A stretch of DNA of 64,000 nucleotides. Source: Skermania sp. ID1734. GTDB taxonomy: Bacteria > Actinomycetota > Actinomycetes > Mycobacteriales > Mycobacteriaceae. Numbering within the stretch: the first letter of the stretch is position 1; the number at the start of each line of letters is the position of its first letter. Both the position numbers and the translations under genes were made by a program. The stretch covers positions 62,001 to 126,000 of the forward strand of contig NZ_VLIY01000009.1 of assembly GCF_007489285.1 (NCBI RefSeq), written 5' to 3'. Below the pieces are notes generated by a model, which was not told where the DNA came from, ran no database searches, and saw only the letters and a list, made by a program, of their open reading frames with translations. Shown piece by piece: positions 37,885 to 48,393 of this stretch.

Positions 37885-38289
37885 GTGTTGCCTGAGCCGC
37901 ATCGGTTGCATCACCATTCAGATTTCTCCCGGACGGTGCGCCGTGGCCATCGGATAGGGAGGCGTTACTTCGTTGTGTACGCCCTAGACCGAGCGACCGC
38001 CGATCTGGCAGTGGACGCGGGACTCTCGGTACCCGTACTGGGTTGTGGCAATCCCCGTTTCGGATTGATAGTCAGTAAGTCGGTCGGCAACGCCGTCGTG
38101 CGGCATCGCGTCGCGCGGCGGCTTCGTCATGTGTACGCAGCGCTTCTACCGAACATCCGCCCCGAGGTCGATGTGGTCGTTCGGGCACTGCCACCGGCCG
38201 CTGCCGGCACCTCCGCCGAATTCGCCCGTGACCTCTCCGCTGCGCTGCGACGGCTGCGGGTGCTTGCCGACGGTGGTGGGACTCCGTGA
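37885..38289 (+). CDS. rnpA: Ribonuclease P protein component
   Basis: A 134-residue basic protein. The N-terminal [32 protein letters not shown] and the central RNR-like signature [25 protein letters not shown] are the RnpA hallmark. It binds the RNase P RNA and helps 5' maturation of tRNAs. Start GTG at 37885 (TTG at 37888 possible). Its stop overlaps the GTG start of yidD. Confidence 0.96.
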   Translation: MLPEPHRLHHHSDFSRTVRRGHRIGRRYFVVYALDRATADLAVDAGLSVPVLGCGNPRFGLIVSKSVGNAVVRHRVARRLRHVYAALLPNIRPEVDVVVRALPPAAAGTSAEFARDLSAALRRLRVLADGGGTP

Positions 38290-38597
38290 CCGCCTCGGTC
38301 AGTCTTCGACGAGCCCCGGCCCGGGCGGTCATTCTGCTCATCGAGGCGTATCGAACATTCATCTCGCCGCTGCGGCTGCCGACATGTCGATTCACCCCGA
38401 CCTGCAGTGAGTACGCCGTCACCGCGTTGACGCAGTACGGCTTGTTGCGCGGCGGCGCGCTGACCGTCGTCCGGCTCGCAAAATGCGCACCCTGGCACCC
38501 TGGGGGGTGGGATCCGGTGCCGGAACGCAAGGCTTCCGACCCATCCGCGTGTGGTCACCGTGCTTCGGTGGCGACAACCGAAAAGAGGAGTACATAG
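38286..38597 (+). CDS. yidD: Membrane protein insertion efficiency factor YidD
   Basis: A 103-residue protein with the YidD signature [28 protein letters not shown] and a later [13 protein letters not shown]. It helps YidC-dependent insertion of membrane proteins. GTG start with a GTGA overlap on rnpA. Position between rnpA and yidC is conserved. Confidence 0.95.
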   Translation: MTASVSLRRAPARAVILLIEAYRTFISPLRLPTCRFTPTCSEYAVTALTQYGLLRGGALTVVRLAKCAPWHPGGWDPVPERKASDPSACGHRASVATTEKRST

Positions 38598-38601
38598 AGC
38601 A

Positions 38602-39741
38602 GTGCTCAACTTCATCTACTATCCCGTTTCCGCGATCTTGTGGTTCTGGCACAAGGCGTTCGGGTTCGTCCTCGGAGCCGATAACGGATTCGCGTGGGCA
38701 CTGTCGGTGGTGTTCCTGGTCTTCACGTTGCGTCTGGTGTTGTACAAGCCGTTCGTCAAGCAGGTTCGGACGACGCGACAGATGCAGGAACTGCAGCCCC
38801 AGATCAAGGCGCTGCAAAAGAAATACGCGGGCGATCGGCAGCGGCAAGCTCTAGAACTCCAGAAGCTGCAGAAGGAACACGGCTTCAACCCGTTGATGGG
38901 CTGCCTGCCGATGCTCGCGCAGGCCCCGGTGTTCATCGGTCTCTATCACGTGTTGCGATCGTTCAACCGGACCGCGAACACGGGATTCGGTCCGCTGAAG
39001 ACGGGCGGGATGTCGACGACGGAGAACGCCATGACATCCAACTATGTCTTTGGGCCCGACGAGGTCCAGTCGTTTCTGCGCGCTCGACTCTTCGGGGTGC
39101 CGATCTCGGCCTACATCACCCAGCCGAAGGAACAACTGAAGGCGTTCGCCGATCCGATCCTGGGTGCGCATCTGTCGGTGCCATCGCATGTGCACATCGC
39201 GCTGGTGGCCGTTCCGTTGATGATCGTCGCGGCGCTGGCGACACACTTCAACTCGCGGGCCTCGGTGAGTCGGCAGAGCGCCGCCGCGGCCGCACAGCCG
39301 CAAGCCGCCATCATGAACAAGCTCGCGCTGTATGTGTTCCCGCTCGGTGTGCTCGTGGGTGGTTCGTTCCTGCCGATCGCCATCCTCGTCTACTGGGTGA
39401 GCAACAACATCTGGACCTACGGGCAGCAGCACCTCGTCTTCGGCCGGATCGACAAGGAAGAAGAGGCCAAGAAGCAGGAGGCGATCGAGCGGCGCACGCA
39501 GAACGCTCCGAAGCCCGGCGCGCGCCCGGACCCGGTGAAGAAGAAGCAGCAGACCCAGTCCCCCACCTCAGCGCCGAGTGTCGATGGCGATTCACCCGAG
39601 AACGCCGGCAATCAACAGAAGAAGTCCGCCGCCGGACAGCCGAAGAAGTCGGGTGGTTCGCCGAACTCTCAGAAGAGACCTCCGCAGAAGCGGTCAGGCA
39701 ATCGCGGCCGGCCAAATCAGCGAAAGCGGTCGGGCCGCTGA
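38602..39741 (+). CDS. yidC: Membrane protein insertase YidC/Oxa1
   Basis: A 379-residue protein starting with [21 protein letters not shown] at the GTG at 38602. TM1, a cytoplasmic basic coiled region ([21 protein letters not shown]), the Oxa1 core ([23 protein letters not shown]), and later TMs ([33 protein letters not shown]) are clear. The C-terminal 110 residues are Lys/Gln/Pro-rich and probably contact ribosomes. The conserved YidC arginine is likely in the TM1-adjacent [10 protein letters not shown]. Operon with yidD and jag. Confidence 0.95.
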   Translation: MLNFIYYPVSAILWFWHKAFGFVLGADNGFAWALSVVFLVFTLRLVLYKPFVKQVRTTRQMQELQPQIKALQKKYAGDRQRQALELQKLQKEHGFNPLMGCLPMLAQAPVFIGLYHVLRSFNRTANTGFGPLKTGGMSTTENAMTSNYVFGPDEVQSFLRARLFGVPISAYITQPKEQLKAFADPILGAHLSVPSHVHIALVAVPLMIVAALATHFNSRASVSRQSAAAAAQPQAAIMNKLALYVFPLGVLVGGSFLPIAILVYWVSNNIWTYGQQHLVFGRIDKEEEAKKQEAIERRTQNAPKPGARPDPVKKKQQTQSPTSAPSVDGDSPENAGNQQKKSAAGQPKKSGGSPNSQKRPPQKRSGNRGRPNQRKRSGR

Positions 39742-39789
39742 AATCTTTGTGCGCAAACAATCGTGAGTAAGTAACGAAAGGCGAATGCG

Positions 39790-40374
39790 ATGTCGAATGC
39801 GGGGATGACGTCGGATCCCGAGGTGACGGAGTCGGTTCCGTCTCCCGACGATGCGACGGCGGTGCAGGTGGGCTCAGCGGACACGGAAGATTCCGACGAG
39901 CTGGAGACCGAAGAAGAACTGATCGAAGAAGGCGAGATTGCCGGGGACTACCTTGAGCAACTTCTCGACGTGCTCGACTTCGATGGAGACATCGATCTGG
40001 ACGTCGAAGGTGACCGAGCGGTGGTGAGCATCGACGGCGGCAAGGACCTGACCAAGTTGGTTGGTCGCAACGGCGAAGTCCTGGATGCGCTCCAAGAGCT
40101 GACGCGGCTGGCGGTGCAACAGTCAACCGGTCAGCGGAGCAGGCTGATGTTGGACATCGCGGGGTGGCGTGCGAAGCGGAAGTCCGACCTGACGGCGTTG
40201 GGCCGCCAGGCCGCGAAGCGCGTGTTGGAGAGCGGCGAGCGTGAAGCGTTGGCGCCGATGACTCCGTTTGAGCGCAAGATCGTCCACGACGCGGTCGCCT
40301 CCGTTGACGGCGTGACAAGTGAGAGCGAAGGTGCCGAGCCATCGCGGCGGGTCGTTGTGATCCGGCAGCAGTAA
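39790..40374 (+). CDS. jag: KH/R3H RNA-binding protein Jag (KhpB-like)
   Basis: A 194-residue protein. An acidic N-terminus (residues 1-60) precedes the KH domain with GKDLTKLVGRNGEVLDALQELTRLA and the C-terminal R3H domain with MTPFERKIVHDAVA. Gene order yidC-jag is widely conserved. KhpB/Jag proteins bind RNA and affect cell division and elongation in Gram-positive bacteria. ATG start at 39790 with AAAGGCG upstream. A clear terminator follows. Confidence 0.94.
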   Translation: MSNAGMTSDPEVTESVPSPDDATAVQVGSADTEDSDELETEEELIEEGEIAGDYLEQLLDVLDFDGDIDLDVEGDRAVVSIDGGKDLTKLVGRNGEVLDALQELTRLAVQQSTGQRSRLMLDIAGWRAKRKSDLTALGRQAAKRVLESGEREALAPMTPFERKIVHDAVASVDGVTSESEGAEPSRRVVVIRQQ

Positions 40375-40386
40375 CGCTGAGGAAAA

Positions 40387-40430
40387 CCGACGGGGCTTCC
40401 GGTTGTTGCCGGGAGCCCCGTCGGTGTTTT
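40387..40430 (+). terminator. Rho-independent terminator after jag
   Basis: Stem arms 40387-40402 and 40409-40424 pair over 16 bp with one G-T wobble, with a TTGTTG loop, followed by TGTTTT. It ends the rpmH-jag operon and separates it from rsmG. Confidence 0.9.
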
Positions 40431-40442
40431 CACGAGTTTTAA

Positions 40443-41150
<708 letters not shown>

Positions 41151-41235
41151 AGTGGGGGGTCGATAACGCATGGATGCAGTGCCGTCGAAGCGTCGATTCT
41201 GGAATTTCGGTTCATCTCGGGTAAGGAGTCAGTTC

Positions 41236-42246
41236 ATGTCGGGTCACTCCCCTGTTTCACGTGGAACCGTTTCACGTGAAACGTCAGCACCCTCACCGGA
41301 CACCGGTGGTGCGATAGCTGACGATTTTGCAGCTGACCCGTACTCGGGCATCTCCCCGCTGGACACCCCGATAGGTGCGGCCGCGCAACGCGCGAGCCAG
41401 GTCTTGCACCCAGGATCGGTGACGCTACCGAAGCTGGCCGAGCGGCGGGTCATCACCATCGCAAACCAGAAGGGTGGTGTCGGTAAGACCACGACCGCCG
41501 TCAACCTGGCCTCCGCGCTCGCCATCCAGGGGCTGACCGTGCTGGTGGTCGACCTTGACCCGCAGGGCAATGCGAGCACGGCCATGGGCGTCGACCACCG
41601 TGCCGGTACGGCGTCGAGCTACGAACTGTTGCTGGGCGAGGTCAGCGCCAAGGACGCCATGCAGCGCAGCCCGCACAGCGAACGCCTCTTCTGCATCCCC
41701 GCAACGATTGACCTGGCGGGCGCCGAGATCGAACTAGTCTCCATGGTTGCCCGCGAAGGCCGACTGAAGACGGCGCTGTCGGACCAGGCACTCGATGGGC
41801 TCGACCTCGACTTCGTCATCATTGACTGCCCGCCGTCGCTTGGTCTGCTGACGGTCAATGCGATGGTCGCGGCACGGGAGGTCCTTATCCCGATTCAGTG
41901 TGAGTACTACGCCCTCGAGGGTGTTGGGCAGTTGCTCCGCAACATCGAGTTGGTGCAGGCGCATCTGAACCCAGGCCTGCACGTTTCGACCGTGCTGCTC
42001 ACCATGTACGACGGGCGGACAAAGCTGGCCGACCAGGTCGCCGAAGAAGTCCGCCGGCACTTCGGGGAAGCGGTCCTGCGATCGGTGATCCCGCGTAGCG
42101 TCAAGGTTTCCGAGGCTCCCGGCTACGGCATGACCGTCCTGGATTACGACCCTGGTTCACGTGGAGCAATGAGCTATCTCGATGCCGGGCGCGAGCTGGC
42201 GGCCCGCAACTTGAAGTCCGCGGCGGCGACGGGGGCGCAACGATGA
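41236..42246 (+). CDS. parA: Chromosome-partitioning ATPase ParA (Soj)
   Basis: A 336-residue Walker-type ATPase. The deviant Walker A is [16 protein letters not shown]. Switch regions include [11 protein letters not shown] and [14 protein letters not shown]. ParB stimulates its ATPase for segregation. Start chosen at the ATG at 41236 because AAGGAG lies eight bases upstream. An upstream in-frame ATG at 41170 would add 22 poorly conserved residues. The N-terminal linker ([10 protein letters not shown]) is encoded by two parS sites. Its TGA overlaps the parB ATG. Confidence 0.95.
   Translation: MSGHSPVSRGTVSRETSAPSPDTGGAIADDFAADPYSGISPLDTPIGAAAQRASQVLHPGSVTLPKLAERRVITIANQKGGVGKTTTAVNLASALAIQGLTVLVVDLDPQGNASTAMGVDHRAGTASSYELLLGEVSAKDAMQRSPHSERLFCIPATIDLAGAEIELVSMVAREGRLKTALSDQALDGLDLDFVIIDCPPSLGLLTVNAMVAAREVLIPIQCEYYALEGVGQLLRNIELVQAHLNPGLHVSTVLLTMYDGRTKLADQVAEEVRRHFGEAVLRSVIPRSVKVSEAPGYGMTVLDYDPGSRGAMSYLDAGRELAARNLKSAAATGAQR
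41254..41282. other. Tandem parS sites 2 and 3 inside parA
   Basis: Site 2 is GTTTCACGTGGAAC (41254-41267) and site 3 is the perfect GTTTCACGTGAAAC (41269-41282), separated by one base. The two lie at the start of the parA coding region and encode part of its N-terminal linker. Confidence 0.88.
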
Positions 42247-43247
42247 GCCAGACACGCAAGGGCGGCCTGGGCCGCGGGTTGGCCGCGCTCATTCCGACCG
42301 GGCCGGCGGATGGCGCACCTGGACTGGGCAACGCTGCCGCCGATGTGATCATCGGTGCTCGGCCGGCAAAGGCGGGGCCGGCGTTCACCGCGACGATCGG
42401 TGCCCCGCCGGTGGCCGAGGAGGAGCTCTCCCCCGCCGGCGCGACCTACCGGGAGATTCCGCCCGCCCAGATCAAGCCGAACCCGAAGCAACCGCGAACG
42501 GTATTCGAGGAAGAGTCGCTCGCCGAACTCGTGCACTCGATCCGCGAGTTCGGCTTGATGCAGCCGATCGTGGTTCGCGAGATCGGACCGCAGCAATACC
42601 AACTCGTCATGGGCGAGCGGCGGTGGCGGGCCAGCCAGGAAGCCGGCCTCGAGAAGATCCCCGCCATCGTCCGAGAGACCGCGGATGGTTCGATGCTGCG
42701 CGACGCGCTGCTCGAGAACATCCACCGAGTACAGCTCAACCCGCTCGAAGAGGCGGCGGCATACCAGCAGCTGCTCGAGGAGTTCGAAGTAACCCACGAG
42801 GAGCTCGCGAGTCGGCTGGGCCGGTCCCGTCCGGTCATCACGAACATGATCCGGTTGCTGAAGTTGCCGATCGCTGTGCAGCGACGGGTCGCGGCCGGTG
42901 TCCTGTCCGCTGGACATGCTCGCGCGCTGCTTGGCCTCGAGGCGGGTGCCGATGCGCAGGAGGCGCTGGCGGCCCGGATCGTGGCGGAAGGCCTGTCGGT
43001 CCGCGCGACCGAGGAGGCCGTAACTTTGGCCAACCGCGGGGACGACAAGGCGCAGCCCCCGGCCCCGCGGCGCAAGCCGATTCAGATGCCGGGACTGCAA
43101 GACGTGGCCGAGCGGCTGTCCGAATCCTTCGACACCCGGGTCACGGTGAGCCTGGGCAAACGCAAGGGCAAGATCGTCGTTGAGTTCGGCTCGGTGGATG
43201 ATTTGCAGCGAATCGTCGCGCTGATGGAGCGCGAAGCGGCGAAATAA
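42243..43247 (+). CDS. parB: Chromosome-partitioning protein ParB
   Basis: A 334-residue CTP-dependent ParB. Sequence order: a basic N-terminal [13 protein letters not shown] box that contacts Par[16 protein letters not shown], the CTPase motif MGERRWRAS (GERRxR), the HTH domain with [22 protein letters not shown], and a dimerisation C-terminus. It loads on parS and spreads. ATGA overlap with parA. Four parS-type sites are within 4 kb. Confidence 0.96.
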   Translation: MSQTRKGGLGRGLAALIPTGPADGAPGLGNAAADVIIGARPAKAGPAFTATIGAPPVAEEELSPAGATYREIPPAQIKPNPKQPRTVFEEESLAELVHSIREFGLMQPIVVREIGPQQYQLVMGERRWRASQEAGLEKIPAIVRETADGSMLRDALLENIHRVQLNPLEEAAAYQQLLEEFEVTHEELASRLGRSRPVITNMIRLLKLPIAVQRRVAAGVLSAGHARALLGLEAGADAQEALAARIVAEGLSVRATEEAVTLANRGDDKAQPPAPRRKPIQMPGLQDVAERLSESFDTRVTVSLGKRKGKIVVEFGSVDDLQRIVALMEREAAK

Positions 43248-43364
43248 CAACGGTGTCGACGGGTGCCGTCATATGTGGCCGAAACGTCACTGTGACGGAC
43301 CCGCCCGACTCGTATTGTTTGTGCATCCCTTTGGCGTTGTTCCTCGAACGGAGACCGCAGGATC

Positions 43365-44129
43365 GTGTCGACAAACGTGAGCGCCCTGACTCTCGATGGT
43401 GTCAGCAAACTGCCGGCTCATGCCCGGCGGTGCGTGTTCTGGGAACTCGATCCGGCGGTCGCGAAGGACACCGAGAAGTTCGCCGATCCGACCTTCGAGA
43501 AGGAAGCGTGGCTGTCCACGGTCATGCTCGAGTGGGGATCGTGTGGACAGGTCGCTTCGATCAACGGTTACCCCGCCGGGTGCGCCCTCTACTCGCCGCC
43601 TAGCGCTGTGCCGAGAGCCGGGCTCTTCCCCACCTCCCCGGTCAGCGCTGACGCGGTGCTCCTTACGGCGTTGAGTTTGGAACGCGGCCTCGGTCGTGAA
43701 GGAATCGTCGACTACGACGGTTTGGCTCGTCAGTTGGTCCAGGCTGTGGTCGGCGACCTTGTTCGTCGGGGCGTGCGCGCCCTGGAAGCGTTCGGGGTTC
43801 GTGACGACGGCGTGTCTGAGGCACCTCTCTCCCCCGCGGCCTCTGCGCTCTTGCCGGAGGCGCGCGGCGAGCGACGGGGCAAGTCGAAGCGTGGTTGTTC
43901 GCCGGAGAAGTGCATGATCGACGCCGACTTTTTGGAGAGCGCGGGGTTCGAGGTGGTTGCGCCGCACCGCCGTTTCCCGCGCCTGCGACTAGAACTGGAC
44001 AGCGATCACAGCTGGAAGGCAGACGTCGAGCACGCACTCGATCAACTGATGGCCGCGGCGACGCTGACCGTCGCCGATATCAACGAACGCTCGAGCGTTG
44101 GGGTATCCGGTCACGCGCGTTTCACGTGA
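43365..44129 (+). CDS. Conserved protein, Rv3916c-like, possible acetyltransferase
   Basis: A 254-residue protein in the position of Rv3916c, just downstream of parB. Recognisable segments: LPAHARRCVFWELDP, YPAGCALYSPPSAVPRA, AVVGDLVRRGVRALEAFGV and CMIDADFLESAGFEVVAPH. The pattern resembles GNAT-like acetyltransferases annotated next to parB in actinobacteria, but no acetyl-CoA motif is certain. The GTG start at 43365 has AGGA close by. A perfect parS lies in its last codons (44119-44132). It converges on cwlM with a 13-bp gap. Confidence 0.72.
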   Translation: MSTNVSALTLDGVSKLPAHARRCVFWELDPAVAKDTEKFADPTFEKEAWLSTVMLEWGSCGQVASINGYPAGCALYSPPSAVPRAGLFPTSPVSADAVLLTALSLERGLGREGIVDYDGLARQLVQAVVGDLVRRGVRALEAFGVRDDGVSEAPLSPAASALLPEARGERRGKSKRGCSPEKCMIDADFLESAGFEVVAPHRRFPRLRLELDSDHSWKADVEHALDQLMAAATLTVADINERSSVGVSGHARFT

Positions 44130-44132
44130 AAC
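44119..44132. other. parS site 4
   Basis: A perfect GTTTCACGTGAAAC, overlapping the stop codon of the Rv3916c-like gene and near the cwlM stop. Together with sites 1-3 it makes a ParB loading cluster about 5-9 kb from oriC. Confidence 0.88.
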
Positions 44133-44142
44133 TTCAGTCGCG

Positions 44143-45339
44143 CTAGCCGCGGTCGGAAGAAGCCAACTCTTCGGCCAGCAACTCGGCGAACGTGTAAGTG
44201 CCGGTGGGTTGATCATCTTGACCAAGCAGATATAGGCGCTTGACCGCAATGAGAATTGCCTCGGCGATAATGTCGCGGAAGCGTGGCGTCGCCAAGACCG
44301 ACGCATCGTAATCGTTTGTGAGGTAACCGATGTCGACCTGCACGGTCGGCATCTTGGTGAGCCGCAACAGGTCCCACGTGCGGCCGTGGGATCGACAGTC
44401 CTGCAGCGCAGTTCGAGCGACCACCTCACGCTGGATGAACCCGGCCAGCACCTGGCCGATCATCGAGGTGGAGCCATGCGAGTTCCCGAAGTGAAAGCTG
44501 GCCACCCCGTTGGCTTGCGGACTCTCACTGCGGGCGCAGCGCAGCGAAATCATCAGGTCGGCGTCGAATGCGTTGGACGTCTCGGCGCGCTCGGCATCCG
44601 TTGGATTCGCATGGTGTGGGCGGGAAAGGAACGTCTCCATCCCGGTCGCTGCCATGCGTCCCTCGAGGCGGCTGGCGAGATCCCAGAGAATCTCGGACTC
44701 GAACATGTCGCCGAATTCCGTTGGCACGGTGAGACCTCGATCCTCACCACCGAGGCCAGGATCGATGACGATGCGCTTGCCGGTCAGCTGCGGGCCCGAA
44801 CGCCGAACGATCTCCTCTTCGCTGATCCGGTGCGGGTTGCCGCCGGTGACGCGCGGCCCAAGCAACTCGAGCGAGCGCAAAGTATCCGGACCGCAGATCC
44901 CGTCGGCGGAAAGGCCGATCTCGCGTTGAAAAGCGATGAGGGCCTCGTGGGTTTGCGCGCCGAAGTACCCGTCGACGCGATCCACGTAAAACCCGAGATC
45001 CTGCAACCGTCGCTGCAAGGTCGCCACATCGTCGCCGTACATCGGCGCCGAGAGCTGATAGATCAGCGTCCGGGCGCCGAGTCGGTACGAGGCCTCCTTG
45101 AGCGCCCGATAGGTCGCGGGCCCGACCACTCCATCGACGAGCAGCCCACGCTGCTGCTGGAACGCACGCACCGCCCCGTCGAGAGTCTCATCGAAGACTG
45201 CGTCGGCCGCCCAATAGTGACCGCTGCCGGACTCCCGATCAGTCGCCGATGCGCCGTCGTCGATAAACCCAAGGCCAGCTAGCGTGCCACGCACCTCAGC
45301 GACGGCCGGACCATGATCGCCGTGACGGAGTCGGTGCAT
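44143..45339 (-). CDS. cwlM: CwlM-like regulator of peptidoglycan synthesis (inactive amidase)
   Basis: A 398-residue protein from the ATG at 45337-45339 with GAAGG nine bases upstream. It has two peptidoglycan-binding-1 repeats (FQQQRGLLVDGVVGPATYRAL and FQREIGLSADGICGPDTLRSL) and an Amidase_3 domain. The usual zinc-ligand motif DAGHGG is DPGLGGEDRG here, with Leu in place of the ligand His. No signal peptide is seen. This agrees with mycobacterial CwlM, which is cytoplasmic, lacks amidase activity and, when phosphorylated by PknB, activates MurA. The C-terminal PTGTYTFAELLAEEL keeps Thr residues of the phosphorylated tail. Confidence 0.93.
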   Translation of the reverse strand: MHRLRHGDHGPAVAEVRGTLAGLGFIDDGASATDRESGSGHYWAADAVFDETLDGAVRAFQQQRGLLVDGVVGPATYRALKEASYRLGARTLIYQLSAPMYGDDVATLQRRLQDLGFYVDRVDGYFGAQTHEALIAFQREIGLSADGICGPDTLRSLELLGPRVTGGNPHRISEEEIVRRSGPQLTGKRIVIDPGLGGEDRGLTVPTEFGDMFESEILWDLASRLEGRMAATGMETFLSRPHHANPTDAERAETSNAFDADLMISLRCARSESPQANGVASFHFGNSHGSTSMIGQVLAGFIQREVVARTALQDCRSHGRTWDLLRLTKMPTVQVDIGYLTNDYDASVLATPRFRDIIAEAILIAVKRLYLLGQDDQPTGTYTFAELLAEELASSDRG

Positions 45340-45449
45340 ACCGTGAAGCCTTCCCCTACCTCTTGGCTGGATACCTCGCGCGGAGGTCACCCCAAACTAC
45401 GGAATCTCCCAGACCGAAATGCCTGTCGATCGATTGTCGCAGAAGGAAG

Positions 45450-45492
45450 CCGGATTGCTGCAATCACGCTCGAACTGCTGCAATCCGGCTAT
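45450..45492 (-). terminator. Terminator-like hairpin after trxA
   Basis: Arms 45450-45464 and 45478-45492 are complementary over 15 bp with one mismatch (AGCCGGATTGCTGCA and TGCTGCAATCCGGCT), loop of 13 bases. On the minus strand a T-rich stretch follows (TTCCTTCT). It lies after the trxA stop and before the cwlM start, so it probably separates the two units. Confidence 0.6.
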
Positions 45493-45512
45493 CGCTATGA
45501 GATACGAAGCGC

Positions 45513-45836
45513 TCAGAGCACGTCGGCGAGATCGCGCAGCAGCGCGGCCTTGCCTTTCGCGCCGACGATCTGCTTCGTCGGCTTCCCCCCGGAAAACAGG
45601 ATCATCGTGGGGATCGACATGACCTGGTAGTCGCGCGCGGTCGAGGGATTCTCATCGATATCGAGCTTGGCGACGGTGAGTTTGTCGCCGTGCTGCGCAG
45701 CGATCTCTTCGAGAACGGGAGCAACCATCTTGCACGGGCCGCACCAGGTGGCCCAAAAGTCGACGAGGACAGGCTTCTCGCTGGAGAGCACGTCTCGGTT
45801 GAAGGAGTCGTCGGTGACTTTGATGGTGTTGGACAA
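45513..45836 (-). CDS. trxA: Thioredoxin
   Basis: A 107-residue thioredoxin with WCGPCK, the cis-Pro in SIPTMILF and KLDIDENPSTARDYQV. Reduces protein disulphides with electrons from TrxB. The TTG start (45834-45836) has AGGAG upstream. It follows trxB by 57 bp on the same strand. This trxB-trxA-cwlM neighbourhood is conserved. Confidence 0.95.
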   Translation of the reverse strand: MSNTIKVTDDSFNRDVLSSEKPVLVDFWATWCGPCKMVAPVLEEIAAQHGDKLTVAKLDIDENPSTARDYQVMSIPTMILFSGGKPTKQIVGAKGKAALLRDLADVL

Positions 45837-45893
45837 GAGTGGCTCCTAGTGGTGACTTGTGGTGACCGGGCTGTGGTGGCTGGGCTGGCCGGG

Positions 45894-46883
45894 TTATGCG
45901 GTGACTGCCGAGGGGCGGGCGTTGGTGATCGTGTTGCGAGAGATGTCGCCACGCTCGGCAAGCCAGCGCTCGGCGTCGATAGCGGCCGAACAGCCGCTGC
46001 CCGCCGCCGTGATTGCCTGTCGGTAGGTGTGGTCGACCAGGTCACCCGCGGCGAACACGCCATCCACGTTGGTGCTGGTGGTCGGCAGGTTCACCAGGAC
46101 GTATCCCTCGGCATCCGTATCAACCTGTCCGGCCACGAGTTCGCTGCGCGGGTCGTGGCCGATCGCAACGAACATGCCCGTCACGTCGAGCGTGCTCTCG
46201 GCGCCGGTGACGGTATCGCGCAGCGTCAGACTGGTGACACTGTTCTCGCCGTGCACCGCGACGACCTGTGAATTGGTGATGAACCGAATCTTGTCGTTGG
46301 AGCGGGCCCGGTCGAGCATGATCCGCGACGCCCGGAATTCGTCGCGCCGGTGAATGACGGTGACGCTGCGGGCGAACTTGGTGAGGAAGGTCGCCTCCTC
46401 CATCGCCGAGTCGCCACCGCCGATGACCGCGATGTCCTGGTCCTTGAAGAAGAAGCCGTCACAGGTCGCGCACGCGCTGACGCCACGGCCGAGCAATTCC
46501 TGCTCGCCCGGCACGTCGAGATAGCGCGCGGCGGCGCCCATCGCGAGGATGATTGCGCGCGAACGATGGACCTCACCGTTCACGGTGACCGTCTTCACCG
46601 GGCCGGACAGGTCGATCTCCTCGACATCTTCGGTACGAATGTCGGCGCCGAACCGCTTGGCCTGCTCACGCATTTGCTCCATCAGATCCGGGCCCATGAT
46701 GCCGTCACGGAAGCCGGGGAAGTTTTCGACCTCGGTGGTGGTCATCAACGCACCGCCGAACTGGGTGCCCTCGAACAGCAACGGCGAAAGCTCGGCACGT
46801 GCCGCGTAGACGCCGGCGGTGTAGCCCGCGGGCCCCGAGCCAACAATGATCAGTTCGTGAATCGCGGTGTCGTCGGTGCTCAT
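45894..46883 (-). CDS. trxB: Thioredoxin reductase
   Basis: A 329-residue FAD/NADPH enzyme. Motifs: FAD-binding [18 protein letters not shown], redox-active CATCDG, NADPH-binding [13 protein letters not shown] and C-terminal [24 protein letters not shown]. It reduces thioredoxin with NADPH. Start ATG at 46881-46883. It lies downstream of the SigM/RsmA genes. In mycobacteria this set is part of the oxidative-stress regulon. Confidence 0.96.
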   Translation of the reverse strand: MSTDDTAIHELIIVGSGPAGYTAGVYAARAELSPLLFEGTQFGGALMTTTEVENFPGFRDGIMGPDLMEQMREQAKRFGADIRTEDVEEIDLSGPVKTVTVNGEVHRSRAIILAMGAAARYLDVPGEQELLGRGVSACATCDGFFFKDQDIAVIGGGDSAMEEATFLTKFARSVTVIHRRDEFRASRIMLDRARSNDKIRFITNSQVVAVHGENSVTSLTLRDTVTGAESTLDVTGMFVAIGHDPRSELVAGQVDTDAEGYVLVNLPTTSTNVDGVFAAGDLVDHTYRQAITAAGSGCSAAIDAERWLAERGDISRNTITNARPSAVTA

Positions 46884-46973
46884 GCGGACCTTTCGGGGAA
46901 CGGAACTTTCTCGTGCTTGTCAACACCAGGGTATCCAGTGATGTTCCCGGGACCTCGCAGTTGAGCCGCTCGG

Positions 46974-47687
46974 TCAGCCGATGTCCGCGCGGGCGAGGGT
47001 GTCGGGCTCACCGGCTGCGCAGGCGGGGCCAACGACGATCGCCGTAATCTGCGGCGGACGCGGTCCGGGCACCAGCAGAGCGGTCGCCTGCTGGCCGTCG
47101 AACTGAACCGGGGCGGCGCCGAGGACGGTGCCGGACACCTCGTTGGCCGTGAGGCACGCCGCGAGTTCGTCGGGATCGCGCAGGCGTCCGGGAAGGTCGT
47201 GGCGACCGACGAGAGCGGTGACGGCATCCGGGCGCAGCCGACTACCGAGATCCACCAGCGTGTCGGCGGAATGACCAGGCGTTGCCTGTGCCTGCACGGG
47301 CGCGTTGGGCGGCGCCGAACGTATCCCGGTGAACGCGAGCACGCCGACGACCGCCGCGGCGGCGGCGATCGCAGCACCGGCGTACGCCCAGCGGCGTGTT
47401 GGCTGGAATCGCGCTGCCCGCGGCGCACCCTCGGCCGCAATGGCCGATTCGACGACCGCGAGCACATCGGGAGGAATCGGCGCGCAGGCGTCTGGCTGGT
47501 CGGCGAGCTCACCGAGTTGGGCGCTGACCCGGTCCAGGGCGTGGATGACCGAGGCGGCCTCCGGATCGTCGTGGACGTGTGCCCACAGCGCCGCCGAGGC
47601 GTCGCCGTCGAGATTGTCCGCGTGCAGCTGGGCGAGCAGCTCGGCAGACCACGGCGGGTCAGGCAGGTGGCCGCCGCGCGTCGCCAT
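46974..47687 (-). CDS. rsmA: Anti-sigma-M factor RsmA-like membrane protein
   Basis: A 237-residue protein between sigM and trxB, as Rv3912 in M. tuberculosis. The N-terminal 100 residues are cytoplasmic and Ala/Asp-rich (DPEAASVIHALDRVSAQLGEL). A TM follows (WAYAGAAIAAAAAVVGVLAFTGI), then an extracytoplasmic domain with GTVLGAAPVQFDGQQATALLVP. It has only a few Cys and no HxxxCxxC zinc motif. It should hold SigM at the membrane until a signal releases it. Confidence 0.85.
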   Translation of the reverse strand: MATRGGHLPDPPWSAELLAQLHADNLDGDASAALWAHVHDDPEAASVIHALDRVSAQLGELADQPDACAPIPPDVLAVVESAIAAEGAPRAARFQPTRRWAYAGAAIAAAAAVVGVLAFTGIRSAPPNAPVQAQATPGHSADTLVDLGSRLRPDAVTALVGRHDLPGRLRDPDELAACLTANEVSGTVLGAAPVQFDGQQATALLVPGPRPPQITAIVVGPACAAGEPDTLARADIG

Positions 47688-47751
47688 CGCTTACCTCCCT
47701 GATTGGTGCGCTCGCCAGACCTGACCAGCTATTGAATATGACGCCGGCGAG

Positions 47752-48393
47752 CTATGTCCGGTTCCCCGGATCGCGGAGGAATTCGAGCCGCTGAGCCAGC
47801 TTGAGACGCGCACGCGCACACCTGCTCTTGATCGTGCCCTCGGGCACCCCTAACAAGCGGGCGGCATCCGCAACGGAATAGCCCTCGACGTCGACCGCGA
47901 CCACCGCGGCGCGCTGCTCCGGTGGCAGCGCAAACAGCGCCCGATCGATCACCATCGACATCTCGAAGTCGGCGATCGTGTCTCGTTCCGTCCGTGGCTC
48001 GACGTCGTCCTCGCCGGACAACGAGACGGTGGGGCGGACCTTGTTGCGCCGGATCCGATCCAGGCATGCATTCACCACGATGGTGTGCAACCAACTCCGC
48101 ACCGCTGCGTCGGCGCGGAAGCGCGCCGCGGTGCGATGTGCAGACAGCAGCGCCTCCTGCAGTGCGTCGGCCGCATCCTCGCGGGTATATGAGGTGCGCA
48201 ACGCGGTGTGCCAGAGATGGTCGTAGTGGCGTCGCAGCAGCACGGCAAAGGCCTGCCGATCGCCACCGACGTGCGCCCGCAGCAACTCCAGGTCCGAAGG
48301 CTCGGTTGCCGCGATTACATAGCTATCTTCAGATAAGTAGCTCAAAACGCCAGAAGAGCGGCCACGGACGCGCCCAGCATCGCTTTCTCGCAC
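47752..48393 (-). CDS. sigM: ECF RNA polymerase sigma factor SigM
   Basis: A 213-residue ECF sigma factor (as annotated from the GTG at 48393; TTG at 48345 also possible). Region 2 contains TREDAADALQEALLSAHRTAARFRADAAVRSWLHTIVVNACLDRIRR. Region 4 is [42 protein letters not shown]. Adjacent rsmA and trxB match Rv3911-Rv3913. The 412-bp region upstream is not occupied by murJ, because the HTH module intervenes. Confidence 0.92.
   Translation of the reverse strand: MRESDAGRVRGRSSGVLSYLSEDSYVIAATEPSDLELLRAHVGGDRQAFAVLLRRHYDHLWHTALRTSYTREDAADALQEALLSAHRTAARFRADAAVRSWLHTIVVNACLDRIRRNKVRPTVSLSGEDDVEPRTERDTIADFEMSMVIDRALFALPPEQRAAVVAVDVEGYSVADAARLLGVPEGTIKSRCARARLKLAQRLEFLRDPGNRT

Noticed and set aside
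42153-42166. Degenerate parS-like GGTTCACGTGGAGC near the end of parA
   Set aside because: Three mismatches to the consensus. Not counted as a site.
44386-45282. Plus-strand frame opposite cwlM
   Set aside because: Composition-driven antisense frame with no homology features.
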